Origin: Streptomyces sp. SID486
Lineage (GTDB): Bacteria > Actinomycetota > Actinomycetes > Streptomycetales > Streptomycetaceae
DNA: 42,266 bases
Assembly (NCBI RefSeq): GCF_009865385.1
Contig: NZ_WWJT01000143.1
Coordinates: 1 to 42,266 of the forward strand
Reading direction: 5' to 3'
Shown: piece after piece, positions 1 through 7,286 of the stretch
Layout: the number at the start of each line of letters is the position of its first letter
How positions within the stretch are numbered: position 1 is the stretch's first letter
The notes under the pieces: generated by a model
Told to the model about the DNA's origin: nothing
What the model saw: the letters and a program-made list of their open reading frames with translations, nothing else
Databases searched by the model: none
Translations under genes and position numbers: made by a program

Positions 1-109
1 CGAGGCAGGCCAGGAGCAGGAACCCGGTGCCCGCCGAGGCCGCGGCCACCAGCAGGCGGCGCAGCTGGACGGCGGGCCGGGCGGCGCGGGTCAGACGGAG
101 AGCGAGCAC
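1..109 (-). CDS. Membrane protein, N-terminal fragment; probable ABC transporter permease partner
   Basis: The reverse strand is open from a GTG at 109-107 to the window edge. The fragment starts M-L-A-L-R-L-T-R-A-A-R-P, and a hydrophobic run rich in L, V, A and G follows from about residue 18, as in the first membrane segment of an FtsX/MacB-type permease. The start lies 19 bp inside the 3' end of the ATPase gene on the same strand, which suggests translational coupling. The permease role is inferred from this overlap and the hydrophobic N-terminus only; too little is visible to identify the family. Confidence 0.5.
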   Translation of the reverse strand, partial: MLALRLTRAARPAVQLRRLLVAAASAGTGFLLLACL

Positions 110-831
110 GCGGCCCGGCCTTCCGGGTCGGGCGCCTCGGGCAGGTGCACGGTGTGGACGCGCCGCCCGTCCAGCAGGAGCACGGTGCGGTCGGCGAGGG
201 CGGCGGTGTCGGGGTCGTGCGTGGCGAGGACGACGGTGATGCCGTGCGAGCGGGCGGCCGAGGTCAGGGTGCGCAGCACGTGGGTGCGGTCGGCGCGGTG
301 CAGGGGGGCCGTGGGCTCGTCGGCGAAGAGGACCGTGGGGCCGGGGGCGATCGCGCGGGCGATGGCGACCCGCTGGCGTTCGGCGTGCCGCAGCTCGTGC
401 GGGCGGCTGCGGGCCTTGTCGCCGACGTCCAGGCGCTCCAGCCACTCCAGCGCCGCCGCCTTGGCACGGCGGCGGCCGGCGCCGCGCAGCATCAGCGGGA
501 GCGCGGCGTTCTCCCAGACGTTCAGTTCGGGCACCAGGACCGGCTCGGGGTCGATCCAGCCGAAGCGGTCCCGGCGCAGCCGCTCGCGGGCCATCGGGCC
601 GAGGGTGTGCACGGGGGAGCTGTTGAACCAGACCTCCCCGCAGCGCACCGGCACCAGGCCGGACAGGCAGCGCAGCAGAGTCGTCTTGCCGCTGCCGCGC
701 GGTCCGCTGACGGCGAGGATCTCGCCCTCCCGTACGCCGAGGGAGACCCCGGCGAGTCCGGGGGAGCCGTCGCGGTGCGTGAAGTGCAGGGAGCGTGCCC
801 AGAGCACGTCGTTGTCCGGCGGAGCCTCCAT
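91..831 (-). CDS. ABC transporter ATP-binding protein with degenerate signature and Q-loop
   Basis: A 246-residue single nucleotide-binding domain of the LolD/MacB size class. Visible motifs: Walker A GPRGSGKT with Lys49, Walker B LFADEP with Asp171 and Glu172, and the switch histidine His205 in LATHD. Three conserved positions are changed: the Q-loop glutamine is Asp94 (GWIDPEP), the LSGGQ signature reads LRHAE at 147-151, and the SALD D-loop reads APLH. The ATG is preceded by GAGGTG. The gene overlaps a downstream membrane-protein gene, so it is probably half of a two-gene exporter. ATP may bind and the catalytic Glu remains, but canonical dimer cycling is doubtful. The substrate is unknown. 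Confidence 0.85.
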   Translation of the reverse strand: MEAPPDNDVLWARSLHFTHRDGSPGLAGVSLGVREGEILAVSGPRGSGKTTLLRCLSGLVPVRCGEVWFNSSPVHTLGPMARERLRRDRFGWIDPEPVLVPELNVWENAALPLMLRGAGRRRAKAAALEWLERLDVGDKARSRPHELRHAERQRVAIARAIAPGPTVLFADEPTAPLHRADRTHVLRTLTSAARSHGITVVLATHDPDTAALADRTVLLLDGRRVHTVHLPEAPDPEGRAACSLSV

Positions 832-952
832 GGGCGTACACCTCGGTTCTGATCCGTTTTCCCGTGCCTGTTCCCCCGTCCGGGGGAACGAAGGCCGGGC
901 TGATCGGTCACTGGAACGCTAGGCAGCCGTCACCGGGAGGCCGGACAGCACA

Positions 953-1022
953 CGGCCCCGGGCCGCCGTTCTCACTCGAACGGACGGCACCGGGGCCGGG
1001 TCGATCATCCGGTCGGATGATC
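953..1022 (-). terminator. Two stacked hairpins after the aminotransferase gene
   Basis: On the transcript of the gene ending at 1041 the first hairpin is 1003-1022 (GATCATCC, 4-nt loop, perfect complement). The second is 953-998, with nested stems CGGCCCCGG/CCGGGGCCG and CCGTTC/GAACGG. There is no U tract, as is usual for Streptomyces terminators. Confidence 0.6.
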
Positions 1023-1040
1023 ACAGTCGCCGTCGGCGGC

Positions 1041-2405
1041 TCAGAGCTTCGTCCACGCCTCCGTGAGGGTGGCGCGCAGGATCTGCTCGATCTCGTCGAA
1101 GGTCTCCTGGTTGGAGATCAGCGGCGGGGCGAGCTGGATGACCGGGTCGCCACGGTCGTCGGCGCGGCAGTACAGGCCGTTGTCGAACAGCGCCTTGGAG
1201 AGGAAGCCGTACAGGACGCGCTCGGTCTCCTCGTCGTTGAAGGACTCCTTGGTGTTCTTGTCCTTCACCAGCTCGATGCCGTAGAAGAAGCCGTTGCCGC
1301 GGACGTCGCCGACGATCGGCAGGTCGTGCAGCTTCTGCAGGGTCTGCAGGAAGGCGCCCTCGTTGTCCAGCACGTGCTGGTTGATGCCCTCGCGCTCGAA
1401 CAGGTCGAGGTTGGCCACGCCCACCGCGGCGGAGACCGGGTGGCCGCCGAAGGTGTAGCCGTGCAGGAAGGTGTTGTCGCCCTTGTAGAACGGCTCGGCG
1501 AGCTTGTCGGAGATGATGCAGGCGCCGATCGGGGAGTAGCCCGAGGTCATGCCCTTGGCGCAGGTGATCATGTCCGGGACGTAGCCGAACTTGTCACAGG
1601 CGAACATCGTGCCGAGGCGGCCGAAGGCGCAGATGACCTCGTCCGACACGAGCAGGACGTCGTACTGGTCGCAGATCTCGCGCACGCGCTGGAAGTAGCC
1701 GGGCGGGGGCGGGAAGCAGCCGCCGGCGTTCTGCACGGGCTCCAGGAAGACCGCGGCGACGGTGTCCGGGCCCTCGAAGAGGATCTGCTGCTCGATCTGG
1801 TCGGCGGCCCAGCGGCCGAAGGCCTCGGGGTCGTCGCCGAAGAGCGGCGCGCGGTAGATGTTGGTGTTCGGCACCTTGTGCGCGCCCGGCACCAGCGGCT
1901 CGAAGGGGGCCTTCAGGCCCGGCAGACCGGTGATGGACAGGGCGCCCTGCGGGGTGCCGTGGTAGGCGACCGCGCGGGAGATGACCTTGTACTTGGTCGG
2001 CTTGCCCTGGAGCTTGAAGTACTGCTTGGCCAGCTTCCAGGCGGTCTCGACGGCCTCGCCGCCGCCGGTGGTGAAGAAGACCTTGTTCAGGTCGCCCGGG
2101 GCGTAGTCGGCGAGGCGCTCGGCCAGCTCGACGGCCTTGGGGTGGGCGTAGGACCACACCGGGAAGAAGGCCAGCTCCTGGGCCTGCTTGAAGGCGGTCT
2201 CGGCCAGTTCCGTGCGGCCGTGACCGGCCTGGACCACGAACAGACCCGCGAGACCGTCGAGGTAGCGCTTGCCCTTGTCGTCGTAGATATAGGTGCCCTC
2301 GCCCCGGACGATGGTCGGGACGGGGGAGTTCTCGTACGAGGACATGCGGGTGAAGTGCATCCACAGGTGGTCGTACGCGGTCTTGCTGAGGTCCTTTGAA
2401 CTCAC
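1041..2405 (-). CDS. Class III PLP aminotransferase, probable putrescine (omega-amine) transaminase
   Basis: A 454-residue fold-type I, class III aminotransferase. SDEVICAFGRLG carries the PLP-ring aspartate, and Lys284 in TCAKGMTSGY is the Schiff-base lysine. The family includes amine:pyruvate and putrescine transaminases. Next to a 4-aminobutanal-type dehydrogenase and polyamine transport genes, transfer of the putrescine amino group to pyruvate or 2-oxoglutarate to give 4-aminobutanal is the likely job; the sequence alone does not fix the substrate. I chose the GTG at 2405 because GGGGAA lies about 12 nt upstream and the regulator stop is just before it. A GTG at 2423 would add six residues but has no clear ribosome binding site. 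The regulator lies upstream on the same strand, probably co-transcribed. Confidence 0.88.
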   Translation of the reverse strand: MSSKDLSKTAYDHLWMHFTRMSSYENSPVPTIVRGEGTYIYDDKGKRYLDGLAGLFVVQAGHGRTELAETAFKQAQELAFFPVWSYAHPKAVELAERLADYAPGDLNKVFFTTGGGEAVETAWKLAKQYFKLQGKPTKYKVISRAVAYHGTPQGALSITGLPGLKAPFEPLVPGAHKVPNTNIYRAPLFGDDPEAFGRWAADQIEQQILFEGPDTVAAVFLEPVQNAGGCFPPPPGYFQRVREICDQYDVLLVSDEVICAFGRLGTMFACDKFGYVPDMITCAKGMTSGYSPIGACIISDKLAEPFYKGDNTFLHGYTFGGHPVSAAVGVANLDLFEREGINQHVLDNEGAFLQTLQKLHDLPIVGDVRGNGFFYGIELVKDKNTKESFNDEETERVLYGFLSKALFDNGLYCRADDRGDPVIQLAPPLISNQETFDEIEQILRATLTEAWTKL

Positions 2406-2407
2406 GG

Positions 2408-2926
2408 TTATCGGGTTCCCCACATGTAGGTCTGCTTCTTCAGCTTCAGGTAGACGAAGCTTTCGGTGGAGCGCACGCCGGGCAGGGCCCGGATGCGTTT
2501 GTTGATGACGCCCAGCAGGTGGTCGTCGTCCTCGCAGACGATCTCGGCGAGGATGTCGAACGAGCCCGCGGTCATCACCACGTACTCGACTTCCGACATG
2601 TCAGTCAGCGCGTCCGCGATCGACTCGACATCACCCTCGACGTTGATCCCGACCATCGCCTGCCGCCGGAAGCCCACGGTGAGCGGGTCCGTGACGGCGA
2701 CGATCTGCATCACGCCCTGGTCCAGCAGCTTCTGGACGCGCTGGCGCACGGCCGCCTCGGACAGACCGACGGCCTTGCCGATGGCGGCGTACGGCCGGCG
2801 GCCGTCCTCCTGGAGCTGCTGGATGATGGCGAGGGAGACGGCGTCCAAGGTAGGAGTGCCGTTCCTGGACTCGCGGGACGAGTCCCTCTGGTCTGCGCTT
2901 CGACTGGCCACGACCTCACTGTGCAC
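2408..2926 (-). CDS. Lrp/AsnC-family transcriptional regulator of the polyamine genes
   Basis: A 172-residue Lrp/AsnC protein. After a short polar N-terminus comes LDAVSLAIIQQLQEDGRR and a helix-turn-helix at about residues 22-65 (AAIGKAVGLSEAAVRQRV), then an RAM ligand-binding alpha/beta domain ending VYLKLKKQTYMWGTR. The GTG at 2926 is preceded by a weak GAGA; a GTG at 2911 is possible but its SD is too close. The gene is divergent from the dehydrogenase at 3131 and upstream of the aminotransferase, a classic position for a local regulator that controls both directions and itself. A ligand such as a polyamine or amino acid is inferred from context. Confidence 0.9.
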   Translation of the reverse strand: MHSEVVASRSADQRDSSRESRNGTPTLDAVSLAIIQQLQEDGRRPYAAIGKAVGLSEAAVRQRVQKLLDQGVMQIVAVTDPLTVGFRRQAMVGINVEGDVESIADALTDMSEVEYVVMTAGSFDILAEIVCEDDDHLLGVINKRIRALPGVRSTESFVYLKLKKQTYMWGTR

Positions 2927-3130
2927 GACGTCTCGACAGTTTCGCAAGGCCGGATCGATGAAATTCGTCGTTTGAGACACCTCACTGTGCGGATTTCGCA
3001 GAACCGATGCCGGTGGGGGTGTTGAAAACGTGGGTACGGCGACTAGGGTGGGTGTCTCAGCGTTCGGACAGCCGGAAGAGGCTGGCCGGCTGAACCGCTC
3101 GAACCCTCGAACCAGATCAGGAGGCCGGCA
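2927..3130. promoter_or_regulatory. Divergent control region with promoter, 15-bp palindrome and 9-bp inverted repeat
   Basis: For the dehydrogenase, -35 TTGAAA (3022-3027) and -10 TAGGGT (3044-3049) are spaced 16 nt, and AGGAGG (3119-3124) precedes the GTG at 3131. CGATGAAATTCGTCG (2956-2970) is an imperfect 15-bp dyad (6 of 7 pairs), the size of an Lrp-family site. TGAGACACC (2973-2981) recurs inverted as GGTGTCTCA (3051-3059), the second arm at the expected transcription start. ACCTCACTGTGC occurs twice in direct orientation (2913-2924, 2979-2990). These are operator candidates for the adjacent Lrp/AsnC protein; binding is inferred. Confidence 0.55.
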
Positions 3131-4570
3131 GTGAGCACCGAGCTGCGTCGTCTGCGCAACTACATCGACGGTGAGTTCCGGGACGCCGCCGACGGACGGA
3201 CCACCGAGGTGGTCAACCCCGCGACGGGCGAGGCGTACGCCACGGCGCCGCTGTCCGGGCAGGCGGACGTGGACGCCGCCATGGAGGCCGCCGCCCGTGC
3301 CTTCCCCGCCTGGCGCGACACCACGCCGGCCGAGCGGCAGAAGGCCCTGCTGAAGATCGCGGACGCGTTCGAGGAGCGCGCCGAGGAGCTGATCGCGGCC
3401 GAGGTGGAGAACACGGGCAAGCCGGTCGGGCTGACCCGCTCCGAGGAGATCCCGCCGATGGTCGACCAGATCCGCTTCTTCGCGGGTGCGGCCCGGCTGC
3501 TGGAGGGCCGCTCGGCCGGCGAGTACATGGAGGGCCTGACCTCGATCATCCGCCGCGAGCCGGTCGGCGTGTGCGCGCAGGTCGCCCCGTGGAACTACCC
3601 GATGATGATGGCCGTGTGGAAGTTCGCCCCGGCCATCGCCGCGGGCAACACGGTCGTCCTGAAGCCGTCGGACACCACCCCCGCCTCCACCGTGCTGATG
3701 GCCGACATCATCGGTTCGATCCTGCCCAAGGGTGTCTTCAACGTCATCTGCGGCGACCGTGACACCGGCCGCGCGATGGTCGAGCACCCGACTCCGGCGA
3801 TGGCCTCCATCACCGGCTCCGTGCGCGCGGGCATCTCGGTGGCCGAGTCCGCCTCCAAGGACGTCAAGCGGGTCCACCTGGAGCTGGGCGGCAAGGCCCC
3901 GGTCGTCGTCTTCGAGGACACCGACATCGCCAAGGCCGTCGAGGACATCTCCGTCGCGGGCTTCTTCAACGCCGGCCAGGACTGTACGGCCGCGACCCGC
4001 GTCCTCGTCCAGGAGTCCATCCACGACGAGTTCGTGTCCGCGCTGGCGAAGGCGGCGTCCGAGACGAAGACCGGCCAGCCGGACGACGAGGACGTCCTCT
4101 TCGGCCCGCTGAACAACCCCAACCAGCTCAAGCAGGTCGCCGGCTTCATCGACCGGCTGCCCGCCCACGCCAAGGTCGAGACGGGCGGCCAGCAGGTCGG
4201 CGACAAGGGCTACTTCTACGCCCCGACCGTCGTCTCCGGCCTGAAGCAGGACGACGAGATCATCCAGAACGAGGTCTTCGGGCCGGTCATCACCGTCCAG
4301 TCCTTCTCGGACGAGGACCAGGCCGTGGAGTGGGCCAACGGCGTCGAGTACGCCCTCGCCTCCTCGGTGTGGACCAAGGACCACTCCCGCGCCATGCGGA
4401 TGTCCAAGAAGCTCGACTTCGGCTGCGTGTGGATCAACACCCACATCCCGCTGGTCGCCGAGATGCCGCACGGCGGCTTCAAGAAGTCCGGCTACGGCAA
4501 GGACCTGTCGGCCTACGGCTTCGAGGACTACACGCGCATCAAGCACGTGATGACGTCCCTGGACGGCTGA
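3131..4570 (+). CDS. 4-aminobutanal (gamma-aminobutyraldehyde) dehydrogenase
   Basis: A 479-residue NAD(P)-dependent aldehyde dehydrogenase of the PatD/PuuC/betaine aldehyde dehydrogenase branch. Visible: APWNYPMMMAVWK in the cofactor domain, the general base Glu251 in LELGGKAP, and the nucleophile Cys285 in FFNAGQDCTAATR, a context typical of aminoaldehyde dehydrogenases. The GTG start follows AGGAGG by 6 nt. Its product would be 4-aminobutyrate from the aldehyde made by the divergent aminotransferase. A paralogue at 11473 has the same active-site context, so the two may serve different polyamine aldehydes or conditions. A strong terminator separates it from the next gene. Confidence 0.88.
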   Translation: MSTELRRLRNYIDGEFRDAADGRTTEVVNPATGEAYATAPLSGQADVDAAMEAAARAFPAWRDTTPAERQKALLKIADAFEERAEELIAAEVENTGKPVGLTRSEEIPPMVDQIRFFAGAARLLEGRSAGEYMEGLTSIIRREPVGVCAQVAPWNYPMMMAVWKFAPAIAAGNTVVLKPSDTTPASTVLMADIIGSILPKGVFNVICGDRDTGRAMVEHPTPAMASITGSVRAGISVAESASKDVKRVHLELGGKAPVVVFEDTDIAKAVEDISVAGFFNAGQDCTAATRVLVQESIHDEFVSALAKAASETKTGQPDDEDVLFGPLNNPNQLKQVAGFIDRLPAHAKVETGGQQVGDKGYFYAPTVVSGLKQDDEIIQNEVFGPVITVQSFSDEDQAVEWANGVEYALASSVWTKDHSRAMRMSKKLDFGCVWINTHIPLVAEMPHGGFKKSGYGKDLSAYGFEDYTRIKHVMTSLDG

Positions 4571-4586
4571 TCACCGGTACGGCGAC

Positions 4587-4620
4587 GCGGCCCCGGACGG
4601 GAACACCCGTCCGGGGCCGC
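4587..4620 (+). terminator. Strong rho-independent-type hairpin after the dehydrogenase
   Basis: A perfect 15-bp stem, GCGGCCCCGGACGGG with its complement, around an AACA loop, beginning 17 nt after the stop codon. It probably isolates the orphan binding-protein gene from the dehydrogenase transcript. Confidence 0.8.
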
Positions 4621-4741
4621 CGCGTTGCCGCCCCTCGGCTTCCCGGCGCCCACCAGGTGTCGACAAGGTGTCGGCCAGGCACCGGCCCGCTCGACGCAGC
4701 GTCGATTGTCCGGCCGCCCGGCGGGACGGCATGCTTCCGGG

Positions 4742-5935
4742 GTGGCCCAGACATCTGCTCGTACGACCGTGTCCTCCCGCCGTTCCCTGCTGCGCGCCCT
4801 CGGCGGCACGGCAGCGCTCGGCGCCCTGGCCGGCTGCGGGGTGCCCGCCGCCTACGTCCGTCCCGGCGACCGCGCCGTCACCGACGAGTCCGCGGCCGAC
4901 AAGAAGCTGACCTGGGCGAACTGGCCGCTCTACATCGACACCGACGACGACGACCCCAACCGGCGGCCCACGCTGGAGGGGTTCGAGAAGCGCACCGGGA
5001 TATCCGTCGACTACGTGGAGGAGATCAACGACAACGACGAGTTCTTCGGCAAGATCAGCCCCGCGCTGATGAACCACCAGTCCACCGGCCGCGACCTGAT
5101 CGTCATCAGTGACTGGATGTGCGCCCGGTACGTCCGGCTGGGGTGGGTCCAGGAGATGGACCGCGCCCGGCAGCCGAACGTGGCCAGGTACCTGGACCCG
5201 CTGCTCCGTTCGCCCGCCTTCGACAAGGGCCGCCGCTGCACGGTGCCCTACCAGTCGGGCATCACCGGCATCGCCTACGACCGCCGCAAGCTCGGCCGTG
5301 AGATCCGGAGCGTGCGGGACCTGTGGGCGAAGGACCTCAAGGGCCGCGTCACCCTGCTGTCCGGCCTGGACGAGTCCTTCGCGCTGCTCATGCAGGGCAA
5401 CGGCGTCGACATCACCCGCTGGACCGCGGACGACTTCCACGAGGTCTGCGACCAGGTCGAACGGGAGGTGCGCCGCGGCCAGATCCGCCGCTTCACCGGC
5501 AACGACTACACCAAGGACCTGGTCAGCGGGGACGTCCTCGCCTGCCAGGCGTACTCGGGCGATGTCATCCAGCTCCAGGCGGACAACCCCGACATCCGCT
5601 TCGTCGTCCCCGAGGAGGGCGCCGAGCTGTGGTCGGACTCCCTGATGATCCCCAACCGGGCCCGCCACAAGGCCAACGCCGAGCGCCTGGTCGACTACTA
5701 CTACGACCCCGAGGTCGCCGCGAGGCTCGCCGCCTGGGTCAACTACGTCTGCCCGGTCCCGGCGGCGCGGGACGTCCTGGCCGACGCCAAGGACGCGGAC
5801 ACCGCCGCCCTCGCCGACAACACCCTGATCTTCCCGGACGCCGGCATGCGCAAGCGCCTCGCCATCGCCCGGGACATCGGCTCCACGGAACGCACGGAGT
5901 ACGCGCAGCGGTGGAACAAGATCGTGGGACTGTGA
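4742..5935 (+). CDS. Orphan polyamine-binding lipoprotein (PotD/PotF-like), Tat-exported
   Basis: A 397-residue extracellular solute-binding protein of the spermidine/putrescine family. SSRRSLLR is a twin-arginine signal, and LAGC places the lipidated cysteine at about Cys32. The mature part opens with TWANWPLYID, the first strand typical of PotD-type proteins, and contains IRRFTGNDYTKDL and AYSGDVIQL. The start is uncertain: the GTG at 4742 keeps a full Tat signal; a GTG at 4769 would shorten it. No permease or ATPase gene adjoins it. Its paralogue at 13061 sits in a complete transporter operon, so this protein may be an alternative receptor for the same PotABC. Confidence 0.85.
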   Translation: MAQTSARTTVSSRRSLLRALGGTAALGALAGCGVPAAYVRPGDRAVTDESAADKKLTWANWPLYIDTDDDDPNRRPTLEGFEKRTGISVDYVEEINDNDEFFGKISPALMNHQSTGRDLIVISDWMCARYVRLGWVQEMDRARQPNVARYLDPLLRSPAFDKGRRCTVPYQSGITGIAYDRRKLGREIRSVRDLWAKDLKGRVTLLSGLDESFALLMQGNGVDITRWTADDFHEVCDQVEREVRRGQIRRFTGNDYTKDLVSGDVLACQAYSGDVIQLQADNPDIRFVVPEEGAELWSDSLMIPNRARHKANAERLVDYYYDPEVAARLAAWVNYVCPVPAARDVLADAKDADTAALADNTLIFPDAGMRKRLAIARDIGSTERTEYAQRWNKIVGL

Positions 5936-5991
5936 GAACACCACCAGACCGAGGGCCTCACACCGGGCGGTGACGAGCCCCGCCGTCAGCC

Positions 5992-6099
5992 GTCACCGTC
6001 CGGACGAGGACCGTCACCGTCCGGCACGAGGGCCATCACCGTCCGGCACGTGGGCCGTCACCGTCCGGCACGTGGGCCGTCACCGTCTGGCACGAGGGG
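5992..6099. repeat. 22-bp tandem repeat, about five units
   Basis: Units begin at 5992, 6013, 6035, 6057 and 6079 with the core GTCACCGTCCGGCACG. The first is 21 bp and the rest 22 bp. The array runs into the 3' end of the gene at 6058-6510, where it supplies the last codons and the stop. A period not divisible by three means array changes would alter that C-terminus. Confidence 0.85.
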
Positions 6100-6510
6100 A
6101 CGGAACGCCGTGAGGACGGTTTCCCAGTCGGACGCGACCGGGTCCTGCCGGGGGAGGGAGCGCCCGAGCTCCTCGGCCGCCCGCAGCACAGCGGAGGCGA
6201 GCTCCGCGGCGGTTGTCCGGGCGATGACGCCGTTCTCGTCGGCGACCGACAGGCCGCCCCGGGCGCGCCGCACCACAAGCTTGAACGAGGTGTCGGCACC
6301 GGAGTAGGTGAGTGAGCGGGTGTCGCTCCGGAGAAAGGGGAGCAGGGCGTCCAGCAGGCCGACGACCGAGAGGTAGATCATCATGCCTCGGTCGGGCACG
6401 TGACCGGACGAGTCCGCCGTACCGAGGTCCCCGGTGACGACCATGTCACCCATGTCGAACCCGTGAGGATCGCCTTGGCCGGGCCGTACGGTGAACTGAA
6501 AGGTGATCAC
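6058..6510 (-). CDS. Hypothetical protein, possibly the larger part of a frameshifted gene
   Basis: A 150-residue reading frame with coding-like codon use, starting GTG at 6510. I do not recognise a named family. The N-terminal half looks like a beta-rich domain (VITFQFTVRPGQG, MVVTGDLG) and MMIYLSVVGLLDALLPFL is hydrophobic-helical; a helix AAELASAVLRAAEELG follows. The in-frame codons before the GTG read LLPGRNELDL, which continues the strand-like sequence naturally. So the GTG may not be the true start, and the gene may join the small frame at 6507-6617 through a one-base shift. The last residues, after about FRPLVPD, are encoded by the 22-bp repeat and are probably not ancestral. Confidence 0.55.
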   Translation of the reverse strand: MITFQFTVRPGQGDPHGFDMGDMVVTGDLGTADSSGHVPDRGMMIYLSVVGLLDALLPFLRSDTRSLTYSGADTSFKLVVRRARGGLSVADENGVIARTTAAELASAVLRAAEELGRSLPRQDPVASDWETVLTAFRPLVPDGDGPRAGR

Positions 6511-6617
6511 GAGGTCCAGCTCGTTTCGGCCGGGAAGAAGGTGAGGGCGGCGCTTCCGCCGGATCCGTCGGCGACGGGTCGATACTGAGCGGCAGGTCCC
6601 CTCACCGTCACCTTCAT
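6507..6617 (-). CDS. 36-residue small ORF overlapping the next gene (GTGA), or the 5' part of a frameshifted gene
   Basis: ATG at 6617 opens a 36-codon frame beginning MKVTVRGPAAQYRP and ending LTFFPAETSWTS. Its TGA overlaps the GTG of the gene at 6058-6510 in the form GTGA. Either this is a coupled small gene, or both frames belonged to one protein that lost a base near 6520-6535. In the second reading, LTFFPA would join RNELDLVITFQF. No good ribosome binding site precedes the ATG, and GTG at 6641 is an in-frame alternative. Confidence 0.4.
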   Translation of the reverse strand: MKVTVRGPAAQYRPVADGSGGSAALTFFPAETSWTS

Positions 6618-6738
6618 TTCGGAGACCCGCGTCGTGACCACGGTGTCCGACGCCCGCGCGCGTCGCCGGACCGTCTCCTGACGGCCTTTCGGACCCCGCC
6701 GCGCCCGGTCGTCGGCGGTGAGCGGGTGCCGGGGGCTT

Positions 6739-6767
6739 TTGAACATGTTCAACTTCGGGCGTACGCT
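6739..6767 (+). promoter_or_regulatory. Leaderless promoter overlapped by a 14-bp perfect palindrome
   Basis: -35 TTGAAC (6739-6744), a 17-nt spacer and -10 TACGCT (6762-6767) place transcription start at or next to the ATG at 6774, with no Shine-Dalgarno sequence, so the mRNA is predicted to be leaderless. TTGAACATGTTCAA (6739-6752) is a perfect palindrome over the -35 box, the usual layout of a repressor operator of the MarR/TetR type. No regulator gene is adjacent. Confidence 0.55.
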
Positions 6768-6773
6768 CCTGCC

Positions 6774-7286
6774 ATGAGCGACAGAGCCGCCCTGCTCAAG
6801 GGCATCCGTGTCTGGCTGGCACTCTTCGTCGTCTGCCTGGTCCTCAGTGGAGCGACCGCCTTTCCCTTGGTCCACGAACTGCGCTGGACCGAGGGCGCGT
6901 TGCGCGCCCTGTCGGTGCCCCGGTACCTGCCCGGTCTCATGGAGTGGATCTCCCGCGTGCGGGACGGGCTGGACACCGTCGACTCCGACTACCCCTTCGT
7001 CCTGTACGGCACCGACTGGCTCGCCTTCGCCCACCTCGTCATCGCGGTCGCGTTCTACGGCCCGTACCGCGATCCCGTCCGCAACGTCTGGGTCGTCGAG
7101 TTCGGGATGATCGCCTGTGCCGGGATCATCCCGCTCGCCCTCGTCTGCGGACCCGTCCGCGGGATCCCCTTCTGGTGGAGCCTGATCGACATGTCCTTCG
7201 GGATCTTCGGCGTCATCCCGCTGTACGTCGTACGGAAGCGGATCAAGCGGCTGGAGGCGCTCGGCGCCCCCGCCGTCAGCGGCTGA
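6774..7286 (+). CDS. Integral membrane protein of unknown function
   Basis: A 170-residue protein with about four predicted membrane helices: GIRVWLALFVVCLVLSGATA (about 9-28), a segment near WLAFAHLVIAVAFYG, one at FGMIACAGIIPLALVCG, and a last one at SLIDMSFGIFGVIPLYVV. A basic tail, RKRIKRLE, follows. A loop of about 45 residues lies between helices 1 and 2. I cannot assign a function. Translation probably starts from a leaderless message. Its 3' end overlaps the convergent 62-residue frame by 11 bp. Confidence 0.8.
   Translation: MSDRAALLKGIRVWLALFVVCLVLSGATAFPLVHELRWTEGALRALSVPRYLPGLMEWISRVRDGLDTVDSDYPFVLYGTDWLAFAHLVIAVAFYGPYRDPVRNVWVVEFGMIACAGIIPLALVCGPVRGIPFWWSLIDMSFGIFGVIPLYVVRKRIKRLEALGAPAVSG

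Noticed and set aside
795..2399. Long plus-strand open frame of 534 codons opposite the aminotransferase
   Set aside because: It is the antisense shadow of the class III aminotransferase; its translation is low-complexity and matches no family, while the opposite strand has full PLP motifs.
2927..4546. Large N-terminal extension of the Lrp/AsnC frame on the minus strand
   Set aside because: It is antisense to the aldehyde dehydrogenase and lacks protein-like composition; the conserved Lrp part starts at about 2926.
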